A stretch of 46,002 nucleotides of DNA from NCBI RefSeq assembly GCF_009939295.1, contig NZ_WVIC01000035.1, forward strand, positions 1 through 46,002, in the 5' to 3' direction. This DNA comes from Petrachloros mirabilis ULC683. Its GTDB lineage: Bacteria > Cyanobacteriota > Cyanobacteriia > Thermosynechococcales > Thermosynechococcaceae. A program made the translations under genes and the position numbers. Of the stretch, positions 1-7,689 are shown one piece after another. Every line of letters starts with the position of its first letter. The stretch's first letter is position 1. The notes under the pieces were generated by a model, which saw only the letters and a list, made by a program, of their open reading frames with translations, did not search any database and was not told where the DNA came from.

Positions 1-2
1 CA

Positions 3-314
3 GAAGATGAGAGACGAAGAGCGGCAGAAAGAACTGAGGATGAGAGACGAAGAGCTGAGGATGAGAGACGAAGAGCGGCAGAAAGAGCAGAAGATGAGAG
101 ACGAAGAAGAGAAAATCGAGCACGAGCGGCAGCTCGCAGAGCTGAGGAGGCAAACCGCAGAGCTGAGGCAAAAGAACGCCAGACTCGCAGAGCTAGAGTC
201 GAAATTGAACAAGATCTTGCACTCCTGACCTTTCTGGCTATGCCGTCTGAAGAGAATCGCAAGGCTTTGCAGCAAGCCATTGCTTTGCTATTAGAGTATC
301 GTGACAGTCTCTAA
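3..314 (+). CDS. 3' end of a charged coiled-coil protein (partial at window edge)
   Basis: The frame starting at base 3 is open from the window edge to TAA at 312-314 and gives the last 103 residues of a protein. The first ~75 residues are an almost pure Glu/Arg/Ala coiled coil. They are built from an in-frame DNA repeat (GATGAGAGACGAAGAGC at 6, 39, 60 and 93; spacings 33, 21, 33). The tail is an ordinary amphipathic segment (LALLTFLAMPSEENRKALQQ, then AIALLLEYRDSL). A second frame, 1-228, is also open and coiled-coil-like, but it ends without such a tail. I prefer frame 3 because the sequence after 228 keeps protein-like composition up to 314. I do not recognise the family; the upstream domain lies outside the window. 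Confidence 0.55.
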   Translation, partial: EDERRRAAERTEDERRRAEDERRRAAERAEDERRRRENRARAAARRAEEANRRAEAKERQTRRARVEIEQDLALLTFLAMPSEENRKALQQAIALLLEYRDSL

Positions 315-379
315 GGATCATGGATTTAATAACCTCCAACTTTGACCCTCACTCCCAGCCCCTCACCTGCTAGGCTACG

Positions 380-793
380 GTGTATAGCGGTTTACAGATC
401 AATGGAGTACATGGGGTGCAAGGGGCGCTGCCCCCTGCGTGGGGGTTCCACCCCCACACCCCGTACCTCACTCAGGTGAGAACCGCTGTATTGGAAGATC
501 GCGGCCATATCCGGGTACGCATCACCCTCAGCAATGGCGACTTTGTTGAAGCGTCTGAGTTCTTTACGGTCAGCACCACAGGCATCCAGCAGCAGCGCTA
601 TCGCTATCAATGGATGGATGTAACCAAGACTCAGCTGCGAAAACGCTGGGACAATGCCCCTCACTTCCCAGAGATTGAAACTTTTCCCTATCATGTCCAT
701 GTCAGGCAGGAGGAAAATGTCTTACCCAGTGCCATGCTGGGTATTCTGGACTTGCTGACCTTACTGGAAGTGAAAAACACATCAACTCTATGA
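380..793 (+). pseudogene. DUF6516-type protein with its 5' end replaced by repeat B
   Basis: An open frame runs from a GTG at 380 to 793 (137 codons), but its first ~37 codons are the translation of repeat B. The genuine part starts near 490. It has the pattern of small DUF6516-like proteins: a beta-rich stretch (GHIRVRITLSNGDFVEASEF), a RYRYQWMD segment, then RWDNAPHFPEIETFPYHVHV and a C-terminal helix. Family members I recall are about 110 residues, and the missing N-terminal ~25-30 residues would be the part lost. They are often toxin-antitoxin-like, but no partner gene is seen here. It is either a pseudogene or a gene now started from the repeat. The family assignment is by motif memory. 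Confidence 0.55.
383..490 (+). repeat. 108-bp inverted-ended repeat B, copy 1
   Basis: The element begins TATAGCGGTTTAC and ends GAACCGCTGTA, so its tips are near-inverted copies. The interior is rich in hairpins (GGGGC..GCCCC and GTGGGGGTTCCACCCCCAC). An equally long, about 90% identical copy lies at 42849-42956, and a third, truncated copy starts at 43131. The length match and shared ends indicate a mobile non-autonomous element. It abuts GGCTACGGTG (373-382), which is the end of repeat family A, so it seems to have inserted into or next to a family A copy. Confidence 0.8.
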
Positions 794-1170
794 CCCTTTT
801 CTGCAGCACCAAGCTTCAATTCTGGAGCCTAAAAGTCAAGGACGAAGGCGTCAACGTTGTACTGCCGTCGAAAAGTGAAACGCTACACCCCCCAGCGCCG
901 TCCTGTGCGCCGCTGCGCTAGAACCAAAGGGCGACTACAGGGGGCTAATGCAGCGATGCTGAGCCGATCGCCGGGGAAACATCCGTGGAAATGCGGAGGC
1001 GGCAGAGAGCGGCATCAGTACAGGCATAGGGGTGACTCCGTAGATCTACGGATCTTTGCCAGGGGTGATATGAAGTCTGGAAAGGTTGGGTAATGTAATC
1101 TCAGGGAGCAAACGAAAGGCTTACACCTCAAACCCAAGTCGTTCTTCTACACATTAAAGAGAGCAAAATC
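794..1170 (+). other. Long non-coding leader upstream of the first pilin
   Basis: No convincing gene lies in these 377 bases; the 78-codon frame at 857-1093 is Arg-rich and unlike a protein. The stretch is GC-rich in the middle and has several self-complementary pieces, including the perfect palindrome CCGTAGATCTACGG near 1036-1049. It probably holds the pilin promoter and a structured 5' UTR. I could not match it to a riboswitch class. It contains GTGCGCC near 905, which resembles a group II intron start, but no domain V was found. Confidence 0.35.
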
Positions 1171-1776
1171 ATGAAGACATCTTTTCAGGCCAAGTACATC
1201 CAATCTCTGCTGAACAAAAAGAAAAACAACGAAGGGTTCACGCTGGTTGAACTGTTGGTTGTGGTGATCATCATTGGGATTCTGGCAGCCATTGCTCTGC
1301 CCAGCTTCTTGAATCAAACGGCGAAGGCGAAGCAGGCTGAAGCTCGTAATACTTTGTCTGCTGTCAACTCTGCACAAACTGCTTATCGGACTGAACACAG
1401 CAGATTCGCCGCCTCTATGGCAGCCCTTAGCCTAGGCTTGCCCGAGCAAACAGATAATTATGTATATGCTGTTGGGGCAGGTGCCAATGGTTCAGTTAAT
1501 GAGTCAATCACAACTGCTGCTGCTGAAGATGATGCTTTGAAAGGCTATATCTCAGGTATTAAACGTTATACTACTGCTCAAACTAATCCAACAACTACCA
1601 TTTCACAATCTGAAAGTGTCATTTCCAGTGTGACCTGTGAAGCAGAAATCGCTGGAACAGTTGTTCCTGTGGTAGATGCTATTGGATTTGGTGCTGCAAA
1701 TGGAACGGTTGCTCCTACTTGTGCTGGAACCTGGATTCGAGTAGGTGGTGAAGCTCCTGCAGCCGCAGCCACCTAA
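1171..1776 (+). CDS. pilA: Type IV pilin, PilA-like major pilin candidate
   Basis: This is a secreted structural subunit of a type IV pilus or pseudopilus, 201 residues. It has a 22-residue basic leader ending in Gly22, then the prepilin peptidase site G/FTLVELLVVV with the conserved Glu at mature position 5 (Glu27). A hydrophobic helix follows to about residue 45, leading into ALPSFLNQTAKAKQAEA, the usual cyanobacterial pilin continuation. The globular part has two cysteines (VTCEAE and APTCAG) that could form the D-region disulfide. The ATG is preceded by AAAGAGAGC. A strong hairpin follows the gene, and a second pilin lies downstream. PilD would cleave and methylate the N-terminal Phe; that gene is not in the window. 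Confidence 0.93.
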   Translation: MKTSFQAKYIQSLLNKKKNNEGFTLVELLVVVIIIGILAAIALPSFLNQTAKAKQAEARNTLSAVNSAQTAYRTEHSRFAASMAALSLGLPEQTDNYVYAVGAGANGSVNESITTAAAEDDALKGYISGIKRYTTAQTNPTTTISQSESVISSVTCEAEIAGTVVPVVDAIGFGAANGTVAPTCAGTWIRVGGEAPAAAAT

Positions 1777-1873
1777 TTCACACTTGACTCTGTTGTTAAA
1801 AGCTTGCTCAGAGACAAATTCAAGATAAGTCATAGTAAATTATAGAGCTACTCAAAAAGCTCTAAATTCTACA

Positions 1874-1899
1874 TAAGGGAGGCTTTAAAGCCTCCCTTA
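1874..1899 (+). terminator. Perfect 13-bp inverted repeat between the pilins
   Basis: Two 13-base arms (TAAGGGAGGCTTT and its exact complement) meet with no loop, so the folded hairpin would have a small loop taken from the arm ends. It lies 98 bases after the first pilin. Only a weak T-rich run follows, so it may act as an attenuator or RNA-stabilising 3' end that lets some transcript reach the second pilin. Confidence 0.6.
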
Positions 1900-1954
1900 C
1901 TTATTGAACCAAGAACCAAGATTTAATGATTACTTTTTCTGTCAAATTAACGCG

Positions 1955-2524
1955 ATGATACTTAGAGTGGTTGAAAATCTTGTGAGAAGGTACTTTTTAC
2001 TATCTTCTTGCGAAAGAAAGAATCAAAAAGGTTTTACTCTAACTGAGCTAATTGTAGTACTATTTGTTATGAGTATTTTGACGGCAATTAGTGTGCCGTC
2101 TATCTTAAATCAAACTCGAAAAGCCAAGCAAGCCGAAGCAATTACAGCTTTGTCTGCATTTGTCAACGCTCAGGCCGCCTATCGGAGTGAATATCGAAGC
2201 TATGCTAGCTCATTTCAGGCATTAGCCTTAGGGTTGCCCACCAGTACAGATGATTACAACTACTCTGTACCTGAAGCCAATACAACCTTTACTGCTGCCA
2301 TAGCCACTGCCAAAGACACTAGTCTCAAAGGCTACTCTGCCGCCTCAACTTGGTATGCAGTCGAACAGACAAATCCTGATACCGGTCTACCTCAACTAGA
2401 ACGAACCATTTCCAGTATTGTCTGTGAAGCAGATTTTGCGGGCACAACTCCTCCCGCTCTGCCTGAGCAAGGGCCGCCCCCCACCTGCCCAGCCAGTTTT
2501 TCAGTGGTGGGCAGTGGCTCCTAA
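1955..2524 (+). CDS. Type IV pilin-like protein (minor pilin or pseudopilin)
   Basis: A 189-residue prepilin-like protein. The cleavage site is KNQKG/FTLTELIVVLFV, with Glu at mature position 5 and a leader of 26 residues. The body matches the upstream pilin: NQTRKAKQAEA, TALSAFVNAQAAYRSEY, LALGLPTSTDDYNY, and Cys in IVCEAD and PPTCPA. The two are therefore tandem duplicates that have diverged. I start at ATG 1955; a TTG at 1904 is in frame but sits only 5 bases past the hairpin. No clear ribosome site precedes either start. AT-rich codon use in the leader contrasts with the previous gene. It probably serves as a minor subunit of the same filament. Confidence 0.85.
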   Translation: MILRVVENLVRRYFLLSSCERKNQKGFTLTELIVVLFVMSILTAISVPSILNQTRKAKQAEAITALSAFVNAQAAYRSEYRSYASSFQALALGLPTSTDDYNYSVPEANTTFTAAIATAKDTSLKGYSAASTWYAVEQTNPDTGLPQLERTISSIVCEADFAGTTPPALPEQGPPPTCPASFSVVGSGS

Positions 2525-2577
2525 ATCAACGGTTCAAGTTAAGCTGTTGGGTGGCTCCAAATACGACTGAGGTGTGC

Positions 2578-4767
2578 ATGGACTGGCAAACCCGGATTGA
2601 ACAGGCACAGAAACAAGGCAGTTATGCAGCTTTAATTCAGTTGCTTGAGGCTGAAATTGAACAATATCCAGATGAGCGTCACCTCTACTGGCAGCTAGGG
2701 CTAGCCTATCTTCTTAACGAGCAAGAAGAAGAAGCTCAAACGACCTGGCTGTATGCCTTAAGTAATGCCCCCACTGATGAACTAACCGGTTGGACTCAAG
2801 AACTATCGACGACTCTCACAACTGAAGCTGAGCGACTAGAAGAGTGTGATGAATTTAAGCTCAGTTGGCTGATCCGGCAGCATCTCAGAGAGCTACAGCC
2901 AGACAACCTCCAAAATCTTTTCAAATTGATCATCCTCGGTTGCGATCACCAAACACTACAAGGTGAGACGCTGAGCGAATGGCATCTTGTCCAGCTTTTA
3001 GAAACCCAGCAAGCCCAGTCTGAAGCGGATGAAACCCTGTTTAAGAAAGCGTTGAGTAAGCTGCTCATTTACCGTCCCGGCACCTTTGACCTAGAGTTAT
3101 TAACTCGTGCAGCTTTATCCTACTTCACTCAACCCGAAGTAGGCATCAATACAGTTCTTCAGGCCGCGTTCCATTTGGCCTACATTGCCCAACAGTCAGC
3201 ATCTGCTGTCACTCTACTAAAGGTATGCCTAGAAGTAGAGCCTCAGAATTTAGAGTGTTTACGCCAGCTCTCGACTCAATGCACCAATCTAGGCCACTTC
3301 AGTGAAGGCATTGCTGCTGCTGAGCAGCTTGTCCAACTCTGTCGGGGTAGCGTTTTCAAAGCAATTGGCAGCTACGCCTTGCTAAGGGCGCTCCTGTCAT
3401 CAGGAGGGCGCTGGGCATCAGTTGAGGTTGCTCACCTCCAACACTGCCAGTATTTAGATCAAATCATTCAAGATCTGCCCCGCACTCTGCCCAGAGATCA
3501 AGCAGCCAATTTAGTCTTTGCCAATTTCTTTGCCCCCTATCTCCAAGACACCCCTGCTCAGAGCCGTCCCATTCAAAACGAGCTTGCCACCATTTCTCAA
3601 GCTAACCTCTGCCAGCTTGCAGGTATGACCAAGTCCCCCTTTACCTTTACCGTCAATTCCAACCCTGCCAAACTTCGCATTGGCTATATTGCCCACACAC
3701 TCAAAGCCCATTCCGTAGGGTGGCTCAGTCGCTGGTTTTTGTCACATCATCAGCACGACTCATTTCAAATTCACTTATATCTGCTGAGGCACCAAGACAA
3801 TCTCTTCACCCAAGAATGGTTTATTAAAAAAGCAGATGTCCATCACAGCTTTAGCGCCACTCAAACCGGCAGAGAAATTGCCCAGGCCATTTACGATGAT
3901 GGCATTGATATTCTGGTGGATCTTGACAGCATCACCCTAGATCTCACCTGTGAAGTCATGGCGCTCAAACCCGCCCCCGTGCAAGTCACCTGGCTGGGCT
4001 GGGATGCATCCGGGTTGCCCAGCATCGACTATTTCGTTGCCGACCCTTACGTCCTACCTGACGATGCCCAAAACTATTACCAGGAAAAAATCTGGCGACT
4101 GCCCCAAACTTACCTAGCAGTCGATGGCTTTGAAATTGGTGTACCCAGCCTCCGCCGCGATCAACTAGAGATTCCCAATGATGCCGTCGTCTACTTCAGC
4201 GGCCAGCGGGGCTATAAACGCCACCCAGAGACCGTGCGGCTCCAGTGCAAAATCTTACGTGAAGTCCCCAATAGCTATTTGTTAATCAAGGGCTTTGCTG
4301 AAGAAGCTACGGTTCAAAAACTGTTTTCTGAAATCGCCACCGATGAAGAAGTTGACCCCAATCGCTTACGATTTTTACCCTACGCTTCCCATGAGTTTAC
4401 TCATCGAGCCAACCTACAACTGGCCGACGTCGTGCTAGACACCTACCCCTACAACGGAGCCACAACCTCCCTAGAAGCTCTCTGGATGGGCATTCCCCTC
4501 GTGACCCGCGTGGGTCAGCAATTCGCCGCCCGCAACAGCTACACCTTTCTGAAAAACCTAGAGATCAGCGAAGGCATAGCCTGGAGTGCTGATGAGTATG
4601 TCGAGTGGGGCGTGCGTTTAGGAGTTGATAAAGACCTGCGAGAAAACGTAACCTGGCGGCTCCTGGCCTCACGACAAACCTCACCCCTCTGGAATGCCAA
4701 GCAGTTTTGCCGTGACATGGAGCAAGCTTACCAGCAAATGTGGGCAAACTATAGCCAGAAAACCTAA
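2578..4767 (+). CDS. SPINDLY/OGT-like TPR glycosyltransferase (GT41)
   Basis: A 729-residue cytoplasmic O-glycosyltransferase of the OGT/SPINDLY type. These enzymes move GlcNAc (or fucose) from a nucleotide sugar to Ser/Thr. The N-terminal half is helical TPR-like sequence (for example YWQLGLAYLLNEQEEEAQTTW). The C-terminal half has GT41 landmarks: RIGYIAHTLKAHSVGWLSR, PAPVQVTWLGWDASGLPSIDYF, and DTYPYNGATTSLEALWMGIP. The usual YPGTTG is WDASG here. ATG 2578 has GAGG five bases upstream; a GTG at 2551 is in frame. It follows two pilins by 53 bases, so it plausibly glycosylates pilin. That role is inference from position. Confidence 0.88.
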   Translation: MDWQTRIEQAQKQGSYAALIQLLEAEIEQYPDERHLYWQLGLAYLLNEQEEEAQTTWLYALSNAPTDELTGWTQELSTTLTTEAERLEECDEFKLSWLIRQHLRELQPDNLQNLFKLIILGCDHQTLQGETLSEWHLVQLLETQQAQSEADETLFKKALSKLLIYRPGTFDLELLTRAALSYFTQPEVGINTVLQAAFHLAYIAQQSASAVTLLKVCLEVEPQNLECLRQLSTQCTNLGHFSEGIAAAEQLVQLCRGSVFKAIGSYALLRALLSSGGRWASVEVAHLQHCQYLDQIIQDLPRTLPRDQAANLVFANFFAPYLQDTPAQSRPIQNELATISQANLCQLAGMTKSPFTFTVNSNPAKLRIGYIAHTLKAHSVGWLSRWFLSHHQHDSFQIHLYLLRHQDNLFTQEWFIKKADVHHSFSATQTGREIAQAIYDDGIDILVDLDSITLDLTCEVMALKPAPVQVTWLGWDASGLPSIDYFVADPYVLPDDAQNYYQEKIWRLPQTYLAVDGFEIGVPSLRRDQLEIPNDAVVYFSGQRGYKRHPETVRLQCKILREVPNSYLLIKGFAEEATVQKLFSEIATDEEVDPNRLRFLPYASHEFTHRANLQLADVVLDTYPYNGATTSLEALWMGIPLVTRVGQQFAARNSYTFLKNLEISEGIAWSADEYVEWGVRLGVDKDLRENVTWRLLASRQTSPLWNAKQFCRDMEQAYQQMWANYSQKT

Positions 4768-4816
4768 GAGCTGGGCCAATAAAAGTGGATATAGACCCCT
4801 AGCCCCTCCCGTTCTG

Positions 4817-4994
4817 GGCTGCCGTATAACACAAGTCTTGAAAAATTCAAAATCTTTGCGCTCGCCCCCCCAGCCCCCCAAGTTTGGGGGGAATATAGTC
4901 CCAGACTTTGTTGATCTCCCCCCAAACTTGGGGGGTCGGGGGGGCTAATGCAGGGTGGAATGGGTTTATCTAGAAATGTGTGTACATCCTAGCC
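4817..4994 (+). repeat. Repeat family A, copy 1 (178 bp)
   Basis: The ends CTGCCGTATAACACAAGTCTTG and GTGTGTACATCCTAG are degraded versions of the family inverted ends (CTACGGTGTACACA). The centre has two C/G-rich hairpins (CCCCCCAAGTTTGGGGGG and CCCCCCAAACTTGGGGGG). Flanks CCCGTTCTGGG and CCCGCTCTGGG look like an 11-bp target duplication with one mismatch. The target itself resembles the older CCCCTCTCCC-type repeat, as at copy 6. Confidence 0.85.
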
Positions 4995-5174
4995 CGCTCT
5001 GGGCTGGGGGTGTAGAGCTTTGCTCTTCTCGCAGAGTGGGTCTTAAAGATTTGTCAGTCAATCAGGGTTGTAAATGAAGAAAGCAGCCCAGTTTTACAAT
5101 AAATTAGGGATCAAACGAGATCATTCCCAATGAACCGATGGATCAACCTTCTCGCCGGGTTTGTAAAGTAGTTT
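4995..5174. other. Non-coding gap with a possible 13-codon gene start
   Basis: Nothing firm is coded here. ATG at 5130 opens a 13-codon frame (MNRWINLLAGFVK) that resembles the first residues of cyanobacterial MFS transporters and stops where the IS21 end begins. It could be the stub of a gene cut by the insertion; the remainder is not found on the other side of the element. Confidence 0.2.
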
Positions 5175-5183
5175 GTGTCAAGT

Positions 5184-5275
5184 GCTAAATGATATCTACT
5201 TCGGCACCTGAGTGATGTCCACTTCGGCAGCTAAATGATGCTCACCTCGGCAGCCAAATGATGTCCACTTCGGCA
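5184..5275 (+). repeat. Four 23-bp tandem units, IS21 transposase-binding end
   Basis: Exact 23-base periodicity with units at 5184, 5207, 5230 and 5253, each ending CTTCGGCA or CTCGGCA. Multiple terminal repeats are typical of IS21-family ends, where they bind IstA. There are no spacers, so this is not a CRISPR array. Confidence 0.85.
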
Positions 5276-5404
5276 CCTAGCTAAACGCTACTCAAGCAGG
5301 TAATTTTCCAATTGATTAGCAGGATTTATAGAGCGCGTTTGAATAAGAACGCTGCCCTAAAGAGAACTGCTATGCCCTGTAAACGACAAGGAAAATTACT
5401 GCCC

Positions 5405-6390
5405 ATGGTGAAATTTAGAGAAATCATTCGGCTGCATGAATTGGGCCGAAATCAGAGTGACATAGCCCGCAGTTGCGGCGTGGCCCGCGCCACAGTGCAA
5501 GACTATACGCGACGCGCCAGCGCCAAGGGACTGAACTACGAGCAGCTAGAAGTCATGAGCGATAGCGAGGCTCAGGCACTTTTAGGAAAACAGCAGGGCG
5601 CGTCTACACCGGCAACGACGATCGCTTTTAAAGACATCCATCAAGAGCTATCGCAAAAAGGGGTGACGCTGGCGCTGCTGTGGCAAGAAGGGCTAGACCG
5701 TCAGGCTTGGACGCTGAGTTACGGTCAGTTCTGCCGCCGCGTCAGGTCTACGAAGGCGGCGACAAGCTGTTCATCGACTACTGTGGTTTGACGGTGACGG
5801 TGACGCACCCGGAAACAGGCGAGCAGCGGGAAGCGCAAATCTTTGTCGCTTGCCTCGGTGCCAGCAACTACACCCGAAGCGACCGCAAGCCAGACCCTAC
5901 CTGACTGGATAGGGTCACATCAGCGAGCCTTGTCGTTTTTTGGCGGGGTGCCAGCCTGCATCATCCCCGATAATCTCAAGTCAGGTGTCAGCGATGCCTG
6001 CCACTACGAGCCAGGGGTCAACCGCAGCTATCAAGACTTTGCCTGCCACTATGGTGTGGCGGTATTGGCAGCTAGGCCGATTCGACCGCGTGACAAAGCC
6101 AAAGTCGAGAAGGCCGTTCAAGAAGTGGAACGCCAGATATTAGCCCGACTGCGGCATCAATCGTTCCAGACACTCAGTGAGCTCAATGCCGCTATTGAGC
6201 CTTTGCTCAAACAACTCAATGAGCGCACGATGCAGACCTATGGCCTGTCGCGGCGGACACTCTTTGAGCGGGTTGACCAGCCTGCCTTGAAGCCATTACG
6301 GAGCGCCATCAGTTACCCCTGCCCCTCGAAGCACCGCCTGCTGTGCCGGTAAACCATGACAATCTGCGCGGCCAGAGCTACTCCTCCTAG
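5405..6390 (+). pseudogene. istA: istA transposase of IS21 family, frameshifted
   Basis: The start MVKFREIIRLHELGRNQSDIA and SCGVARATVQDYTRRA give the N-terminal helix-turn-helix. The reading then changes frame. After SYGQFCRRVR a stretch of roughly 15-20 codons is missing. The DDE-domain piece QVYEGGDKLFIDYCG continues in another frame to CLGASNYT. An extra C near 5873 shifts the frame, and it resumes as [20 protein letters not shown] with [13 protein letters not shown] one-base loss near 6299 shifts the end. The true C-terminus ([13 protein letters not shown]) is readable to TAG at 6388-6390. At least three lesions make it non-functional. Confidence 0.85.
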
Positions 6391-6415
6391 TTGAACCCAA
6401 CACTTTTGTAGACTT

Positions 6416-7220
6416 ATGCAACAGACTATCGAATATCTCAATCACCTCAAATTGACCGGACTGTTAGAAGCTTGGCAAGAACAACAAAGCCAGCCGACTT
6501 ATCTAGAGCTATCCTTCGACGAGCGCTTTGCCCTATTGGTCGAACGCGAATTTATTCGTCGTCAGAATCAGCGCCTGCAACGACGGCTCAGACAAGCTCA
6601 GCTCTTTATCGGGGCCTCCCTCTCGGATGTCAACTTTGAAGTCTCACGCGGGTTACAGAAGGCGCATTTCCTCCAATGGGCTCAGGGCCAGTGGGTGAGC
6701 CAGCATCTGAACTTGATTATGGTTGGTCCCACCGGCGTGGGTAAGACTTTTCTCGCTTGTGCGCTGGCAGACCAGCTCTGCAAGCATGACCCTCGGGTGC
6801 GCTATCTCAAAACTGCTGAGCTGATTTGTGAGTTGAAGTTTGCCAAGGCCGTTCGCGTAGCGTGCCCGTAGGGCTTAGGCTCTTTCCCTAAACTTCGCAA
6901 GCAACTGGCAGATGCCATGATTTAGTCATCTTAGATGAGTGGCTCAGAGACCCGCTGGGTGACAATGATGCCAGAGAAATTCTCGATTTCCTGGATGACC
7001 GCTTTCGCAAAGCTTCTTGTCTCTTTGCCACTCAGTTTCCGGTCGCTGACTGGCACAGAAGATTCTCGACCCCACCCTGGTCGATGCCATCCTCGACCGC
7101 ATTGTCCATGATTCCATCAGGCTTGCCCTCAGAGGTGAATCGATGCGCAAGCTCACCAGTCAGATGAAGCGCTCAGCTCTCTCACCCGATGACAATTCAC
7201 CCACCCTCGAAAACCCTTGA
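6416..7220 (+). pseudogene. istB: istB ATPase of IS21 family, broken
   Basis: The helper ATPase starts with MQQTIEYLNHLKLTGLLEAW and has a Walker A motif (GPTGVGKT) in NLIMVGPTGVGKTFLACALA. The frame stops at 6871, where a short GC-rich dispersed repeat (CGCGTAGCGTGCCCGTAGGGC) lies inside the gene. The remainder is still readable in other frames: LVILDEWLRDPLGDNDAREI, LDFLDDRFRKASCLFATQFP, SIRLALRGESMRKLTSQMKR, ending TLENP-TGA at 7220. The repeat and further single-base shifts inactivate it. Confidence 0.85.
6851..6879 (+). repeat. Short GC-rich dispersed repeat inside istB
   Basis: GTTCGCGTAGCGTGCCCGTA followed by GGGCTTAGG. The same palindrome-like core (GCGCAGCGTGCCCGCAGGGCG or its complement) occurs inside two family A repeats, at about 28139-28163 and 35908-35933. 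This type of repeat is scattered widely in cyanobacterial genomes. Confidence 0.7.
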
Positions 7221-7346
7221 TCAAGGTTGCTAGCTTTTTTGGCCTTTTTATCGCGGCCATGCCATCATGCTTTTATTACCTGTTTGAGTAGCCCCTAAGC
7301 CACCATGTTGAAGGGGCTGCCGAAGTGAACATCACTCCTGCCGAAG

Positions 7347-7657
7347 CCATGCAAATACGCATTACTGACAGTGAGCTCAAATTGTTGATGCAACTCGCTA
7401 CAAAGCTCTTCTAAGGTAATGTCATTTTTGGCTTCCACAAGGTCTTGGACAACCTGCATCTGTTCTGCGTCAAGGAGTCTCGGACGTCCTGGTCTAGATT
7501 TTGGGGCAAGTTGGCCAGTTTCCCGATACTGCTTGAGTAACTTAACGACAAAGCTAGGAGCCACCCGAAAGCGCTTGGCTAGCTCACGTTGAGAGATTGG
7601 CTCGCTCTCATAGGTATCGATAATTTTTTGTCTGAGATCAATAGTGTAAGCTTTCAT
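7347..7657 (-). pseudogene. IS630-family transposase, N-terminal stub
   Basis: Read from 7657, the protein starts MKAYTIDLRQKIIDTYESEP and continues ISQRELAKRFRVAPSFVVKL. This is the paired helix-turn-helix N-terminus of IS630/Tc1-type transposases. A GRPR linker follows, then LVEAKNDITLEELCSEL. After about 100 residues the sequence changes abruptly to the right end of the IS21 element, whose translation supplies the last residues of a chimeric frame. The DDE catalytic domain is absent. An in-frame start 24 bases upstream is less likely than MKAYT. Confidence 0.8.
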
Positions 7658-7689
7658 CAAGTTTCTCTTTATATAATTCACTCTTAAAG

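Larger units (their letters stand above)
5175..7346 (+). mobile_element. Degenerate IS21-family element
   Basis: The element has the IS21 layout: a multi-repeat left end, istA, istB, and a right end with the same motif inverted. The left end carries four contiguous 23-bp units (5184-5275, consensus GCtAAATGATGTCCACTTCGGCA). The right end near 7317-7346 has CTGCCGAAGTGAACATCACTCCTGCCGAAG in inverse sense. Both genes are broken by frameshifts and small deletions, so it cannot move by itself. The right end runs straight into an IS630 transposase stub, so the outer right tip is probably lost. The exact left tip is uncertain (TGT at 5163 or 5175). Confidence 0.85.

Noticed and set aside
857-1093. 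78-codon frame upstream of the pilin
   Set aside because: Arg/Gly-rich, no protein-like pattern, no ribosome site; it looks like a chance frame in a GC-rich leader.
905-1150. Possible group II intron start (GTGCGCC)
   Set aside because: No domain V, no intron-encoded protein, and the stretch is too short; the match is only seven bases.
5184-5275. Possible CRISPR array
   Set aside because: Units are contiguous with no spacers, imperfect, and lie at the end of an IS21 element beside istA.
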